A stretch of DNA of 17,325 nt from Sphaerochaetaceae bacterium (GTDB lineage: Bacteria; Spirochaetota; Spirochaetia; Sphaerochaetales; Sphaerochaetaceae). The position numbers and the translations under genes were made by a program. Under the pieces are notes generated by a model. It did not search any database, was not told where the DNA came from, and saw only the letters and a list, made by a program, of their open reading frames with translations. Within the stretch, counting starts at the first letter, position 1; every line of letters starts with the position of its first letter. Below are positions 1 through 7,237 of the stretch, piece after piece. Location of the stretch: assembly GCA_024405065.1 (NCBI GenBank), contig JAKSPF010000006.1:1-17325 (forward strand). Reading direction: 5' to 3'.

Positions 1-97
1 TCTGAACTTGTCGTTTTGGCATAAAATCTTCAATGGAGAAAGTTGCTACGATAGAAAGAAATGCCTTCCAATACTGCTTGTCAGGACATTTTAAGAC
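1..97 (-). other. Unidentified open frame cut by the window edge
   Basis: On the minus strand a frame stays open from just after an in-frame TAG (about position 100) to the edge. It reads VLKCPDKQYWKAF, then a hydrophobic stretch, then SIEDFMPKRQ. There is no convincing start codon or ribosome binding site; the only in-frame ATG is the one before PKRQ. It may be the remnant of a 5'-truncated gene, the beginning of a gene starting at that ATG, or chance. A plus-strand frame (2-94) is also open here, which shows how weak the evidence is. I do not recognise the product. Confidence 0.2.
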
Positions 98-150
98 CTA
101 ATATGAGGGAAAAAGGGAACATATCAGCAACACCGGAAACAACTCTGTTT

Positions 151-1227
151 TTATCTTGACGTTTTAATTGCCGTATCTCCGTAGATGGTTTTCCAATCAT
201 CCTTCATGGAGAAAGTGTACCATCCGTTTTCCTGTGCCTTTTTGGCGGTGGAGGAAGCCTTTTCAATGCTGCCATATTCGCGTACATCATCGTCACAAAG
301 AACGAAAAATGCCTTACTCTTGTATTTGTTGTTAGTAGACGTGAGCATCGCCATGCTGTAATCACCGCTACTGTTACCGAACATCAACACAGGGCGCTGA
401 CCGATACGTTCATAGATAGTACGAACCTTGTTTGCCTTTACATTTTTCAGCACGTAGGTACCGTCACGAATAACAGTGTCTTTAGCCTCCATGGCATATT
501 CAAGTCCGTTGTCGGTGGGCTGACCGTCCGGCTTAACACCATATTCGGAACCGATAATCCGATATGGCGGAATATCAAAAACGCCGTGCAACAGCAGACG
601 GCAGACATAGGTATCCGTTCCGCTGACGATAATCACGGTGAAGCCGTTTTCCTGCAGATAATTCACAACTTCAACCATAGGCTTATAGAACATTTCACCA
701 TAGACTAAATTATCAAAGCCCTTCGGAGTTTTTTTCATAAACCGAACGATATACCTCTCAAAATCCTCTACGGTCATTCCCTTGAAAGCCTTGGCATTGT
801 CACGAATATGTGCAATTTCCAACCAGTCCGGAATGCCGTCGGTGGGGATTGCGCGAATCGCCTGTGCGGTTTTGATCATTTCCTCCGTTGCCTGCCCTGC
901 GTAGTCGGGATCATCCAACACGCGGTAGGCATAAGTCACCCAATCAAAATATGTGGGAGCAGTCTCTCCCATAAGTGTACCGTCCATATCAAACACGGCT
1001 ATGCGATCTTTTTCGGGAATAAAGTCCGCACTTTCCCTGTCGGTTACGGTTTTCACATAATCCGTTAATTCCGCAAGAGCTTCACTACCCTCATTCCAGT
1101 AAGAAAAAGTGAAGCTCCCTTCCGTTGTCGCTTCCTTACTGCATCCGACAAAACAAACAGCAATCATCAGGAGCAACGAAAACAGCACTGCTTTCTTTAC
1201 GAATTTCATATTGTTCATAAGCTTCAT
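151..1227 (-). CDS. HAD-family phosphatase, putative lipoprotein
   Basis: This 358-residue protein is predicted to be an exported haloacid-dehalogenase-type phosphohydrolase. Residues 1-28 form a lysine-containing n-region and a hydrophobic core ending in CFVGC, a relaxed spirochaete-like lipobox with Cys29 as the lipidated residue. HAD motif I is AVFDMDGTL, giving nucleophile Asp80 and acid/base Asp82. Motif II is IIVSGT (Ser202), and the motif III lysine probably lies near 264-267. Motif IV is GNSSGDYSM, with Asp289 a likely magnesium ligand. The large insert between motifs I and II is a cap domain. The frame opens upstream at 1281, but the ATG at 1227 follows AAGAGGAG and starts directly with the signal peptide. 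It lies 54 bases after the exonuclease gene and is probably cotranscribed. Hand-counted G+C is 54% over 781-900, well above dnaN. The substrate is unknown; a phosphoserine-phosphatase-like or nonspecific acid phosphatase role is possible. Confidence 0.8.
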   Translation of the reverse strand: MKLMNNMKFVKKAVLFSLLLMIAVCFVGCSKEATTEGSFTFSYWNEGSEALAELTDYVKTVTDRESADFIPEKDRIAVFDMDGTLMGETAPTYFDWVTYAYRVLDDPDYAGQATEEMIKTAQAIRAIPTDGIPDWLEIAHIRDNAKAFKGMTVEDFERYIVRFMKKTPKGFDNLVYGEMFYKPMVEVVNYLQENGFTVIIVSGTDTYVCRLLLHGVFDIPPYRIIGSEYGVKPDGQPTDNGLEYAMEAKDTVIRDGTYVLKNVKANKVRTIYERIGQRPVLMFGNSSGDYSMAMLTSTNNKYKSKAFFVLCDDDVREYGSIEKASSTAKKAQENGWYTFSMKDDWKTIYGDTAIKTSR

Positions 1228-1281
1228 ATTCTCCTCTTTCATATCGTATATGGAAGTAAACAAAAAAAACAATTGACTCAT

Positions 1282-1785
1282 TTAATGCAATTTCAATTTC
1301 AGAAATTCATAGAGGCAATAGGTAAGATAAACATCGGACTCGGCTCTGTGAAGTTGCTTATCTGAAAGATTGAATTGCTTGCACAGTGCTTCCAGTTTGT
1401 ATGAGTTAAGACCCGGACAGAGCCTCCTTGCCGCTGTAAGAGTATCAATGGTGTGATTTGGCAACGCACTTCCGAACGAGGCATTCAGAAACCGCATATC
1501 AAAAATTACATTGTGACCCACTATGACATCGTTTCCGATAAAAGTCTTTACTTCTTCTGCAATCTCATTGAAACAGGGTTTGTTACACACCATATCATCC
1601 GTAATACCGGTCAAATCCGAAATGTAATACGGAAGCTGACAACCCGGATTTACCAGAGAGGTATATGTTTCCGTAATTATCCCGTTTCTTATGCGTGAAG
1701 CGGAGATTTCTATGATTTTACACGATGAGGGACAAAGTCCGGTTGTTTCAGTGTCTATGACAGTATAATCGTTAACTATTTTCAT
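1282..1785 (-). CDS. DnaQ-like DEDDh 3'-5' exonuclease
   Basis: This 167-residue protein is a single RNase T/DnaQ-fold exonuclease domain with nothing appended. The four acidic metal ligands and the catalytic histidine are all visible. Exo I is VIDTETTGL (Asp11, Glu13), Exo II is VGHNVIFDMRFL (Asp96), and Exo III is HRAESD (His146, Asp151), which places it in the DEDDh class. It resembles the exonuclease domain of PolC and the epsilon proofreading subunit, but without a partner-binding tail it may act alone in DNA or RNA 3'-end trimming. Its start overlaps the end of the WYL regulator gene by 14 bases, and a GGAG lies upstream, so translational coupling is likely. Whether it is the replicative proofreader, a repair nuclease or a nuclease controlled by the regulator cannot be decided from sequence. 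Confidence 0.88.
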   Translation of the reverse strand: MKIVNDYTVIDTETTGLCPSSCKIIEISASRIRNGIITETYTSLVNPGCQLPYYISDLTGITDDMVCNKPCFNEIAEEVKTFIGNDVIVGHNVIFDMRFLNASFGSALPNHTIDTLTAARRLCPGLNSYKLEALCKQFNLSDKQLHRAESDVYLTYCLYEFLKLKLH

Positions 1786-2785
1786 TATACAATTCTCCGT
1801 AATTTGAAAGCGTCTTTTTCATCAATTCTATAACTTCTTCTCTGATTCGGGCAGGGGAAATTACCATTGCGTCGGCTCCCTGTTGCATAATCCACTGAAT
1901 CAGTCCGAACCTGTTTGCAGTAGTGACTTTCAGAATGTATGTTCCGTCTTCCTGTTCTTCTATGCTGCAAGTATCCGGCCAGTTTATCAATTCTGCGTAG
2001 TAACCCTGCCATAGGTCCAAGTGAATCACCGCTTCAAAGGGTTCTTCTGACGGAAACGGACCGAATGGATCAGATGTAAGTTTTTCAATATCGCTGTCAT
2101 CCACCTCTATTTTATGCTGAGGCTTTACCGGTTCGGGCAGTCCTACAAATCTTTCAAGGGCATAATTTATGTAGTACCCGTTGTTGATGGTAATGCACCG
2201 GAGATAAAGACTTCCTTCAAAGATAAACAGATAGACGGGTTTTACCGTATATTCTCTGTTTTCGTCATAAGACAGATTGTAGTATTCAAAACGTATCCAC
2301 TGCTTTTTTCCTATTGAATCCAAAAGCAATTTTACCGTTTCCGCAGTATTGGGGTTTATTTTTTTTCCGGTTCTTTGTATGTTGATGATTTTTGATGAAG
2401 GCATATTGTCAACCCATTTTATTTTGCTTCTCAGAGATTGCGCACTATCGCACAATACCGGAACATCGCTTGCTGCCCGAAGCAGGAAAGAGAACAGTTC
2501 TTTTTCTTTTTCCTCAAGGGCGATATCCGGCAATGTCATTGTCCACAGACTGTCTTTGTCTACTTTCAAATAGTTTTTACGCTTATCGGTCTGATTTTCA
2601 ATATTTTTTACTTCAAGTCCGGCACCGGTAAGTCTGTCAATCATTCTCATCACAGTCCAACGGCTCAAACCCGTTTTTTCAGTGATTTCCGTTATGGTAG
2701 TACCATTGTCCTGACCGAGAAGTCTTATAACATGTACAAGGTTTATCAGTCTCTGAACCCAATCATCGTTGTCTCTCGCAGCCAT
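1772..2785 (-). CDS. HTH/WYL-domain transcriptional regulator
   Basis: This 337-residue protein has an N-terminal winged helix-turn-helix (about residues 8-62, with TITEITEKTGLSRWTVMRMI as the helix-turn-helix core) and a middle-to-C-terminal WYL region. The WYL-type core is around PVYLFIFEGSLYLRC, where the canonical Trp-Tyr-Leu reads Leu-Tyr-Leu. A C-terminal WCX-like region follows, including TTANRFGLIQWIMQQGADA. WYL proteins are ligand-responsive regulators, often of DNA-damage or defence genes. The frame extends upstream to 3043, but that would run through the dnaA promoter and code low-complexity sequence. The ATG at 2785 has a GGAGG five bases before it and begins the conserved domain. 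It is the first gene of the leftward operon, divergent from dnaA, and probably binds the palindromes upstream of its own start. Confidence 0.85.
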   Translation of the reverse strand: MAARDNDDWVQRLINLVHVIRLLGQDNGTTITEITEKTGLSRWTVMRMIDRLTGAGLEVKNIENQTDKRKNYLKVDKDSLWTMTLPDIALEEKEKELFSFLLRAASDVPVLCDSAQSLRSKIKWVDNMPSSKIINIQRTGKKINPNTAETVKLLLDSIGKKQWIRFEYYNLSYDENREYTVKPVYLFIFEGSLYLRCITINNGYYINYALERFVGLPEPVKPQHKIEVDDSDIEKLTSDPFGPFPSEEPFEAVIHLDLWQGYYAELINWPDTCSIEEQEDGTYILKVTTANRFGLIQWIMQQGADAMVISPARIREEVIELMKKTLSNYGELYNENS

Positions 2786-2805
2786 TTTTTCCTCCGTACC
2801 GACAG

Positions 2806-2840
2806 AATAACGGTTATTATGTTGCAAGTATGCTACATAA
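2806..2840. promoter_or_regulatory. Two overlapping palindromes between WYL gene and dnaA
   Basis: The first palindrome is AATAAC-G-GTTATT (2806-2818), perfect six-base arms around one base. The second is a 24-base imperfect palindrome (2817-2840) with arms TTATGTTGC and GCTACATAA around AAGTAT; eight of nine arm positions pair. They sit 21-55 bases upstream of the WYL gene start and 58-92 bases upstream of the dnaA -35 box. This position suits an operator for the WYL regulator. The binding protein is an inference. Confidence 0.45.
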
Positions 2841-2897
2841 TTCAATTTTTTTCTTTGCTTTTCCGGAAATTTTATTTTTGAAATCAGTTCTTTTAAC

Positions 2898-2926
2898 TTG
2901 AAAAAAACATGGGCTGCGTTTATTAT
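2898..2926 (+). promoter_or_regulatory. dnaA promoter, sigma-70 type
   Basis: TTGAAA (2898-2903) and TATTAT (2921-2926) are separated by exactly 17 bases. Transcription would begin near 2933, only about six bases before the ATG at 2939. The promoter overlaps the upstream ATG at 2909, which argues against that start. Confidence 0.65.
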
Positions 2927-2938
2927 CAAACTCACTCT

Positions 2939-4327
2939 ATGAAGGAAAATTACATAAACAACATTGAAGACATTTGGACAAATGCACTTTCTCAAATAAA
3001 AGACACTCTGCCGCAGGGTGATTATGACAGATGGTTTTCCCATATGTCTTTCGGAGGAGAAAAGGACGGAAAAATTACTTTAATTGTTCCTTCACAGTTT
3101 GTAAAAGATAAACTCGTCGATTCTTACTTGGGAATAATAGAAAACACATTGAGTGAATTTGCAGGAAGAAACTGTCCTGTTGTTTTTGAGATTGATAAAT
3201 CAAAAAGATCTGCTTCCTTTTCACACGCAAATGCTTCAGAATCTCCGTCCGAACCTGTAAAAAAAGAGAGAAAAAATCATCCTCTTCTCAATCCTGCATA
3301 CACATTTGATTCCTTTGTTATGGGCGGAAACAGTAATTTTGCCTACAGTTCTGCGCTCGCCATAGCAAAAAATCCCGGAAGTGCCTATAACCCGTGTCTG
3401 ATATACGGCGGTGTGGGACTCGGAAAAACTCATTTATTGCAGAGTATAGGTAACTACGTTTATAAAAATACGGACTTGAGTGAAGAAAAAATAATGTACG
3501 TGACCGCAGAAAATTTTATGAACGAGTTCATGGATGCATTAAAAGACGGCAAGACAAGACAATTTAAAAACAAGTACAGGAATGTTTCAATTCTCCTTAT
3601 AGATGATATTCAGATTCTGCAAAAGAGTGAGGCTACTCAAAATGAACTGTTCTCAACATTCAATGATTTATATGAAACCGGAAGACAGTTGGTTTTTACG
3701 TGTGACCGTCCAGCTGAAGAATTGAAAAACATATCGGAAAGACTGATGAGCCGCTTTACAAGAGGACTCAATGCGGATATTCAACCGCCCGATTATGAAA
3801 CAAGAGTTGCAATAATAAAATCAAAGTGTAATGAGCGAAAATTTGAAATGAATCCTGAAGTAGTAGATTTCATTGCAACCAATGTGTCAAACAATGTGAG
3901 AACACTTGAATCCTGTATTACCAAGCTGATAGCCTACAGTGAACTTTTGCATAGGGAAATTTCACTTGACATTGCAAAAGAACAACTGAAACAATTGGTT
4001 TCCACGTGTAATGATTCTTCCGGAATAACAATAAATATGATAATAGAAACAGTTGCATCTTACTACAACATACAGGCTCAGGAATTAAAAGGAAAAAGCA
4101 AAAATCAGTCTGTTATCCTGCCAAGACAGATTGCAATGTATCTGTGCAGAAATCTTACAGATTTTTCAACTACGGAAATAGGTATGGAATTCGGCGGAAA
4201 AGAACACACTACAGTCATGTATAATGTGAAAAAGATTGAAGCAATGATGAAAGCAACTGATTCTGATATTCCTAATGTTATTTCAAAACTTTCAAATACC
4301 ATAAGACTTAAAAAATCGGGTCACTGA
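2939..4327 (+). CDS. dnaA: Chromosomal replication initiator DnaA
   Basis: DnaA binds DnaA boxes at oriC, oligomerises with ATP, opens the duplex and helps load the helicase. The 462-residue protein has the usual four domains. Domain I (about 1-85) includes IWTNALSQIKDTL and DYDRWFSHM. Domain II is a short variable linker rich in Ser and Lys. Domain III is an AAA+ ATPase with Walker A GGVGLGKT (157-164) and Walker B ILLIDDIQ (218-225). Domain IV carries the DNA-binding signature FGGKEHTTVMYN (about 418-429), where the more common RDHTTV reads KEHTTV. The frame could start at 2909, but that ATG lies inside the promoter. The ATG at 2939 starts with MKENYINNIEDIW, typical of DnaA. There is no Shine-Dalgarno sequence before it, which fits a nearly leaderless mRNA. 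Confidence 0.98.
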   Translation: MKENYINNIEDIWTNALSQIKDTLPQGDYDRWFSHMSFGGEKDGKITLIVPSQFVKDKLVDSYLGIIENTLSEFAGRNCPVVFEIDKSKRSASFSHANASESPSEPVKKERKNHPLLNPAYTFDSFVMGGNSNFAYSSALAIAKNPGSAYNPCLIYGGVGLGKTHLLQSIGNYVYKNTDLSEEKIMYVTAENFMNEFMDALKDGKTRQFKNKYRNVSILLIDDIQILQKSEATQNELFSTFNDLYETGRQLVFTCDRPAEELKNISERLMSRFTRGLNADIQPPDYETRVAIIKSKCNERKFEMNPEVVDFIATNVSNNVRTLESCITKLIAYSELLHREISLDIAKEQLKQLVSTCNDSSGITINMIIETVASYYNIQAQELKGKSKNQSVILPRQIAMYLCRNLTDFSTTEIGMEFGGKEHTTVMYNVKKIEAMMKATDSDIPNVISKLSNTIRLKKSGH

Positions 4328-4495
4328 ATAACTTGCAAAACCTGTAAATTTCCTGTTCATTATTTGTTTTTCCGGATGTGTGTAATTCCTTTTTATGAAC
4401 ATTACTTTCTTTTCTGACTTTTTTTAAACATTTTATGAACAACCTGAATGATTATATAAAATTTTTATTGCCATTTATTGAAAGAAATTACTGTC

Positions 4496-4504
4496 TTATA
4501 CACA
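4496..4504 (+). promoter_or_regulatory. DnaA box TTATACACA
   Basis: This is a perfect match to the bacterial consensus TTATNCACA. It is the only perfect match I found in the window. It is followed directly by a small inverted repeat, CACAA-TTT-TTGTG (4501-4513), and then by the trio run. Confidence 0.75.
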
Positions 4505-4513
4505 ATTTTTGTG

Positions 4514-4531
4514 TTACTATTACTACTACTT
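4514..4531 (-). promoter_or_regulatory. DnaA-trio array (putative)
   Basis: Read 3' to 5' on the minus strand the sequence is AAT-GAT-AAT-GAT-GAT-GAA, six consecutive units fitting the published trio consensus (G or A, A, T or A). It starts nine bases after the DnaA box and leads into a run of A and T only. In Bacillus subtilis the equivalent element guides DnaA onto single strands at the basal unwinding site. Confidence 0.6.
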
Positions 4532-4573
4532 AAATAAATAATTAAATAAATTGTAGTAAAGAGGAGAAAATAT

Positions 4574-5677
4574 ATGAAATTTACATGTCAAAGAGATATA
4601 ATACTCAAAGAAATTTCGGATGCCGGTGATTTTACATCACAGAAAACAAGTCAGACAATACTTTCTTCAGTGTATATATCTCTCTCAGGAGATAGTCTTA
4701 CAATAAAGACGACAGACCAGAAAATGGGATTTTTTTCAGAAATAACTGTAATGGGAAATGAAGACGGTTCATTTGCGGTGATGTGTGATAAGCTGTCTGA
4801 AATACTTAAAAATCTTCCTGCCTCGGAAATTCTTTTTGAAGAAAAAGAAGAAAAACTGTTAATTTCTCCTTTAAATTCATCTATAGAATTCAGTTTGAGA
4901 ATGATGGATCCCTCCGGTTTTCCTGAAATGGATATTCCTCCTTATGAAAATTTCTTTAAGATTCCTCAGAAAGATATGACCGATATGATAAATCAGGTAA
5001 GTTTTGCAGTAAGTGACGATGAAACAAAATTTGCAATGAACGGAGCTTTGTTTGAAAAAGATTATTCCGGTATCATAATGGTTGGAACTGACGGAAGGAG
5101 ACTTTCTTACATAAACAGAAAAATTGCAACGGAAATACCGGATTTCGGAAAAATAACCATACCCTCACGTTTTTTGACAATCATAAAAAAACATTCATTG
5201 AATGAAGGTGATTTTGATGTGTGTGTTACATCACAGTCGTTGTATGTAAAATCAGCAAATTGCATAATATTTTCAAATCTCATAAAAAACGAGTTTCCCT
5301 CGTACAGAAGAGTAATTCCTGAAAAGCAGACCTATAGCTGTATAGTAAATATAAAGGCACTTGAAGAAGCGATAAAGAGAGTGTCACTTTTGGTTGAAAG
5401 TAAATATAAGAAACTTATAATTGAATTTTCTCCTTCAAAACTTACCCTCAGTACGGAACATGCAGAGGTGGGTTCCGGAAAGGAAGAAATACCGTGCAAT
5501 TATGATGGTGAAACACAAAAAAGTGCTGTGAATTATATGTATCTTCTTAATCCGATTAGAGTAATGGAGGGAGAAAACGTAAAAATAGAATTTTCTGAAA
5601 ACGGAAGACCTTTTACAGTTACTCCTGAACCTGAAAGAGATTATCTGCACGTAATAATGCCGATGAACCTCAAATAA
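4574..5677 (+). CDS. dnaN: DNA polymerase III sliding clamp (beta subunit)
   Basis: The 367-residue protein matches the usual beta-clamp length (about 366-375) and has the triplicated clamp fold. It begins MKFTCQRDIILKEI, contains the domain-two signature GTDGRRLSYINRK (about 175-187), and ends with the conserved VIMPMNLK, equivalent to the Met-Pro-Met-Arg-Leu tail that lines the partner-binding pocket. The dimeric ring tethers polymerase III and other clamp-binding enzymes to DNA. A strong GAGGAG Shine-Dalgarno sits about seven bases before the ATG. A weak promoter (TTGTGT, then TAAATA after 16 bases) may overlap the trio region, so origin opening and dnaN transcription could interfere. It is followed by recF after one base. 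Confidence 0.98.
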   Translation: MKFTCQRDIILKEISDAGDFTSQKTSQTILSSVYISLSGDSLTIKTTDQKMGFFSEITVMGNEDGSFAVMCDKLSEILKNLPASEILFEEKEEKLLISPLNSSIEFSLRMMDPSGFPEMDIPPYENFFKIPQKDMTDMINQVSFAVSDDETKFAMNGALFEKDYSGIIMVGTDGRRLSYINRKIATEIPDFGKITIPSRFLTIIKKHSLNEGDFDVCVTSQSLYVKSANCIIFSNLIKNEFPSYRRVIPEKQTYSCIVNIKALEEAIKRVSLLVESKYKKLIIEFSPSKLTLSTEHAEVGSGKEEIPCNYDGETQKSAVNYMYLLNPIRVMEGENVKIEFSENGRPFTVTPEPERDYLHVIMPMNLK

Positions 5678-5678
5678 C

Positions 5679-6773
5679 ATGAAAATAGAAAGGATTAATC
5701 TTGATAATTTCAGAAACATAAAAAAATGTTCACTTGATGTTTCAGGAAAGCAGGTAATTCTTAAGGGAGAAAACGGACAGGGAAAAACAAATTTACTTGA
5801 GGCCGTTTATCTTCTCTGTTACGGTTCTTCTTTCAGAACTCAGAATTTAAAAGAAACAATAAGATACTCTGCAGAATATTTTTATCTGAAATCCGAATAT
5901 TCCGATAATTCAGGAAGTTTAAGAACAACGGAAATTTCCTATGACGGAAAAGAAAAAAGGATAAAAACCGACGGAAATGAAATACATGACAGGAAAGAGC
6001 TGATTTATTCCGTTCCCTGTATTTCTTTCTCTCATGAAGATATGGAATTAGTAAGAGGAGAGCCGGAATACAGAAGAAGATTTTTTGATCAGACAATGAC
6101 ATTATACGATTCCGTTTTTTTTGACGATCTCAGAAGATATAAACAGGTACTCAGACAGAGAAATGCAGCATTGAAACAGAATGCAATATCTTTACTTGAT
6201 GTTTACGATGAAAAACTTGCATTTCTTGCGGTTCCTTTGATAAGAGCAAGAGAAAAAGTCTGCACTTCTTTTTCCGCAATTTTTCCGGATATATACAGAG
6301 CTGTTTCACTTGAAGACAGAGATATAAAAATAATTTACAGACCTTCATGGAATACTGAGATGTCGGAAGAAGACATAATCAGAAAACTCAGGGAACAGAG
6401 AGATACGGATTTAAGAATGCTTACCACAACAGGAGGACCTCACCGGGACAGATTCATCATATCGGATGAAAACGGAAATTTTGTAAACGGAGCTTCAACC
6501 GGACAGGTTCGTCTTGTTTCTCTTGCAATGAGAAGCGCACAGGCAGCTTTTTTCAGGCAAAAAACTGCTTCTGATCCGCTTTTTCTCATTGATGATGTTC
6601 TTCTTGAACTTGATTACAAAAAACGCTCAAGATACCTTGATTTTCTCGGAGCGTACAGTCAGGCATTTTTTACGTTTCTGCCGGAGGAAAAATACTTCGG
6701 ACAACAGTGTTATGCAGAAAAAGATGAAACCGTGATATACTTTGTCAGAAACGGAGATTTTGAAAGACAATGA
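5679..6773 (+). CDS. recF: Recombination mediator RecF
   Basis: RecF is an SMC/ABC-like ATPase that binds gapped DNA and helps RecO/RecR load RecA. The 364-residue protein starts MKIERINLDNFRNI, has Walker A GENGQGKT (30-37), the ABC signature STGQVRLVSLAMRSA (near 272-286), and Walker B LFLIDDVLLELD (near 300-311). Length and motif order are normal. The ATG is one base after the dnaN stop and has no clear Shine-Dalgarno sequence, so translation is probably coupled to dnaN. The last codons overlap the start of dciA (ATGA), so dnaN-recF-dciA is one transcription unit. Confidence 0.96.
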   Translation: MKIERINLDNFRNIKKCSLDVSGKQVILKGENGQGKTNLLEAVYLLCYGSSFRTQNLKETIRYSAEYFYLKSEYSDNSGSLRTTEISYDGKEKRIKTDGNEIHDRKELIYSVPCISFSHEDMELVRGEPEYRRRFFDQTMTLYDSVFFDDLRRYKQVLRQRNAALKQNAISLLDVYDEKLAFLAVPLIRAREKVCTSFSAIFPDIYRAVSLEDRDIKIIYRPSWNTEMSEEDIIRKLREQRDTDLRMLTTTGGPHRDRFIISDENGNFVNGASTGQVRLVSLAMRSAQAAFFRQKTASDPLFLIDDVLLELDYKKRSRYLDFLGAYSQAFFTFLPEEKYFGQQCYAEKDETVIYFVRNGDFERQ

Positions 6774-7117
6774 CAGGAAAAAAAGAAGATAAGGAATTTC
6801 CCCGACTCTCACCGGAAGAACCTGTAAGTTCTGCGGTATTTCTTGATATGATGTTCAAAAGCTACAATATTGATCTTTCTTCTCCTGAAAGGCAACTGGC
6901 CATTCACTGGAAAAGACTCTGTTCTGAAAACATTTCATTTCACAGCAGACCCGAATACGTAAAAGACGGTGTTCTGCAAGTCATTTGTGACAGCGGAACT
7001 GCGGCTCAGCTTACCCGTCTTTCTGCGGCAGAAATAATAAAAAAGGTCAATCTTTTTTTGCCGGAATTGAAAATAGTAAAAATCAAAACAAGAGTTGCTT
7101 TTAAGCACTCTGATTGA
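6770..7117 (+). CDS. dciA: DUF721 / DciA-like replicative helicase operator
   Basis: The 115-residue protein belongs to the DUF721 family by context and by sequence. The KH-like part spans about residues 25-112, with LAIHWKRLCSENISFHSRP followed by DGVLQVICDSGTAAQLTRL and the terminal IVKIKTRVA strand. Where studied, DciA binds DnaB and promotes its loading at origins, replacing DnaC or DnaI. Its start ATG overlaps the recF stop, and it sits in the same slot as the hypothetical gene between recF and gyrA in Treponema pallidum. The N-terminal 25 residues are charged and probably flexible. The symbol is assigned by family rather than by direct evidence of helicase loading. Confidence 0.8.
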   Translation: MTGKKEDKEFPRLSPEEPVSSAVFLDMMFKSYNIDLSSPERQLAIHWKRLCSENISFHSRPEYVKDGVLQVICDSGTAAQLTRLSAAEIIKKVNLFLPELKIVKIKTRVAFKHSD

Positions 7118-7178
7118 AGAAAAAACCTGTAGATGATATACTTCTGAAAAGCCATTTTATATGGATTATGGAGGACTT

Positions 7179-7208
7179 TTGAAAGTTTCTCTATGGGGAT
7201 GGTTTTAA
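7179..7208 (+). promoter_or_regulatory. Possible gyrB promoter
   Basis: TTGAAA (7179-7184) is followed after 18 bases by TTTTAA (7203-7208), inside the 120-base gap between dciA and gyrB. The -10 match is poor. It fits a start at 7238 better than one at 7193, which would lie inside the promoter. Confidence 0.35.
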
Positions 7209-7237
7209 ATCAAAAAAATGAGGAAAGGTTTTTCAGA

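Larger units (their letters stand above)
4328..4573. other. oriC: Probable oriC unwinding region (dnaA-dnaN spacer)
   Basis: This 246-base AT-rich spacer lies between dnaA and dnaN, a usual origin position. It contains one perfect DnaA box, three TWATGAACA motifs (4354-4362 on the minus strand, 4393-4401, 4433-4441), a DnaA-trio-like run, and an uninterrupted A/T tract at 4530-4549. Gene direction changes across the dnaA upstream region, consistent with divergent replication forks. No coding frame of note was seen. Confidence 0.75.

Noticed and set aside
2909..2938. Upstream ATG as the dnaA start
   Set aside because: It lies between the -35 and -10 boxes, so it would not be in the mRNA; the ATG at 2939 matches DnaA N termini.
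2786..3043. N-terminal extension of the WYL regulator
   Set aside because: It would cross into dnaA and the divergent promoter and has no conserved content. The ATG at 2785 has a strong Shine-Dalgarno sequence.
4501..4513. CACAA-TTT-TTGTG as a terminator of dnaA
   Set aside because: The stem is only five pairs with a three-base loop and is not followed by a T run; it overlaps the DnaA box instead.
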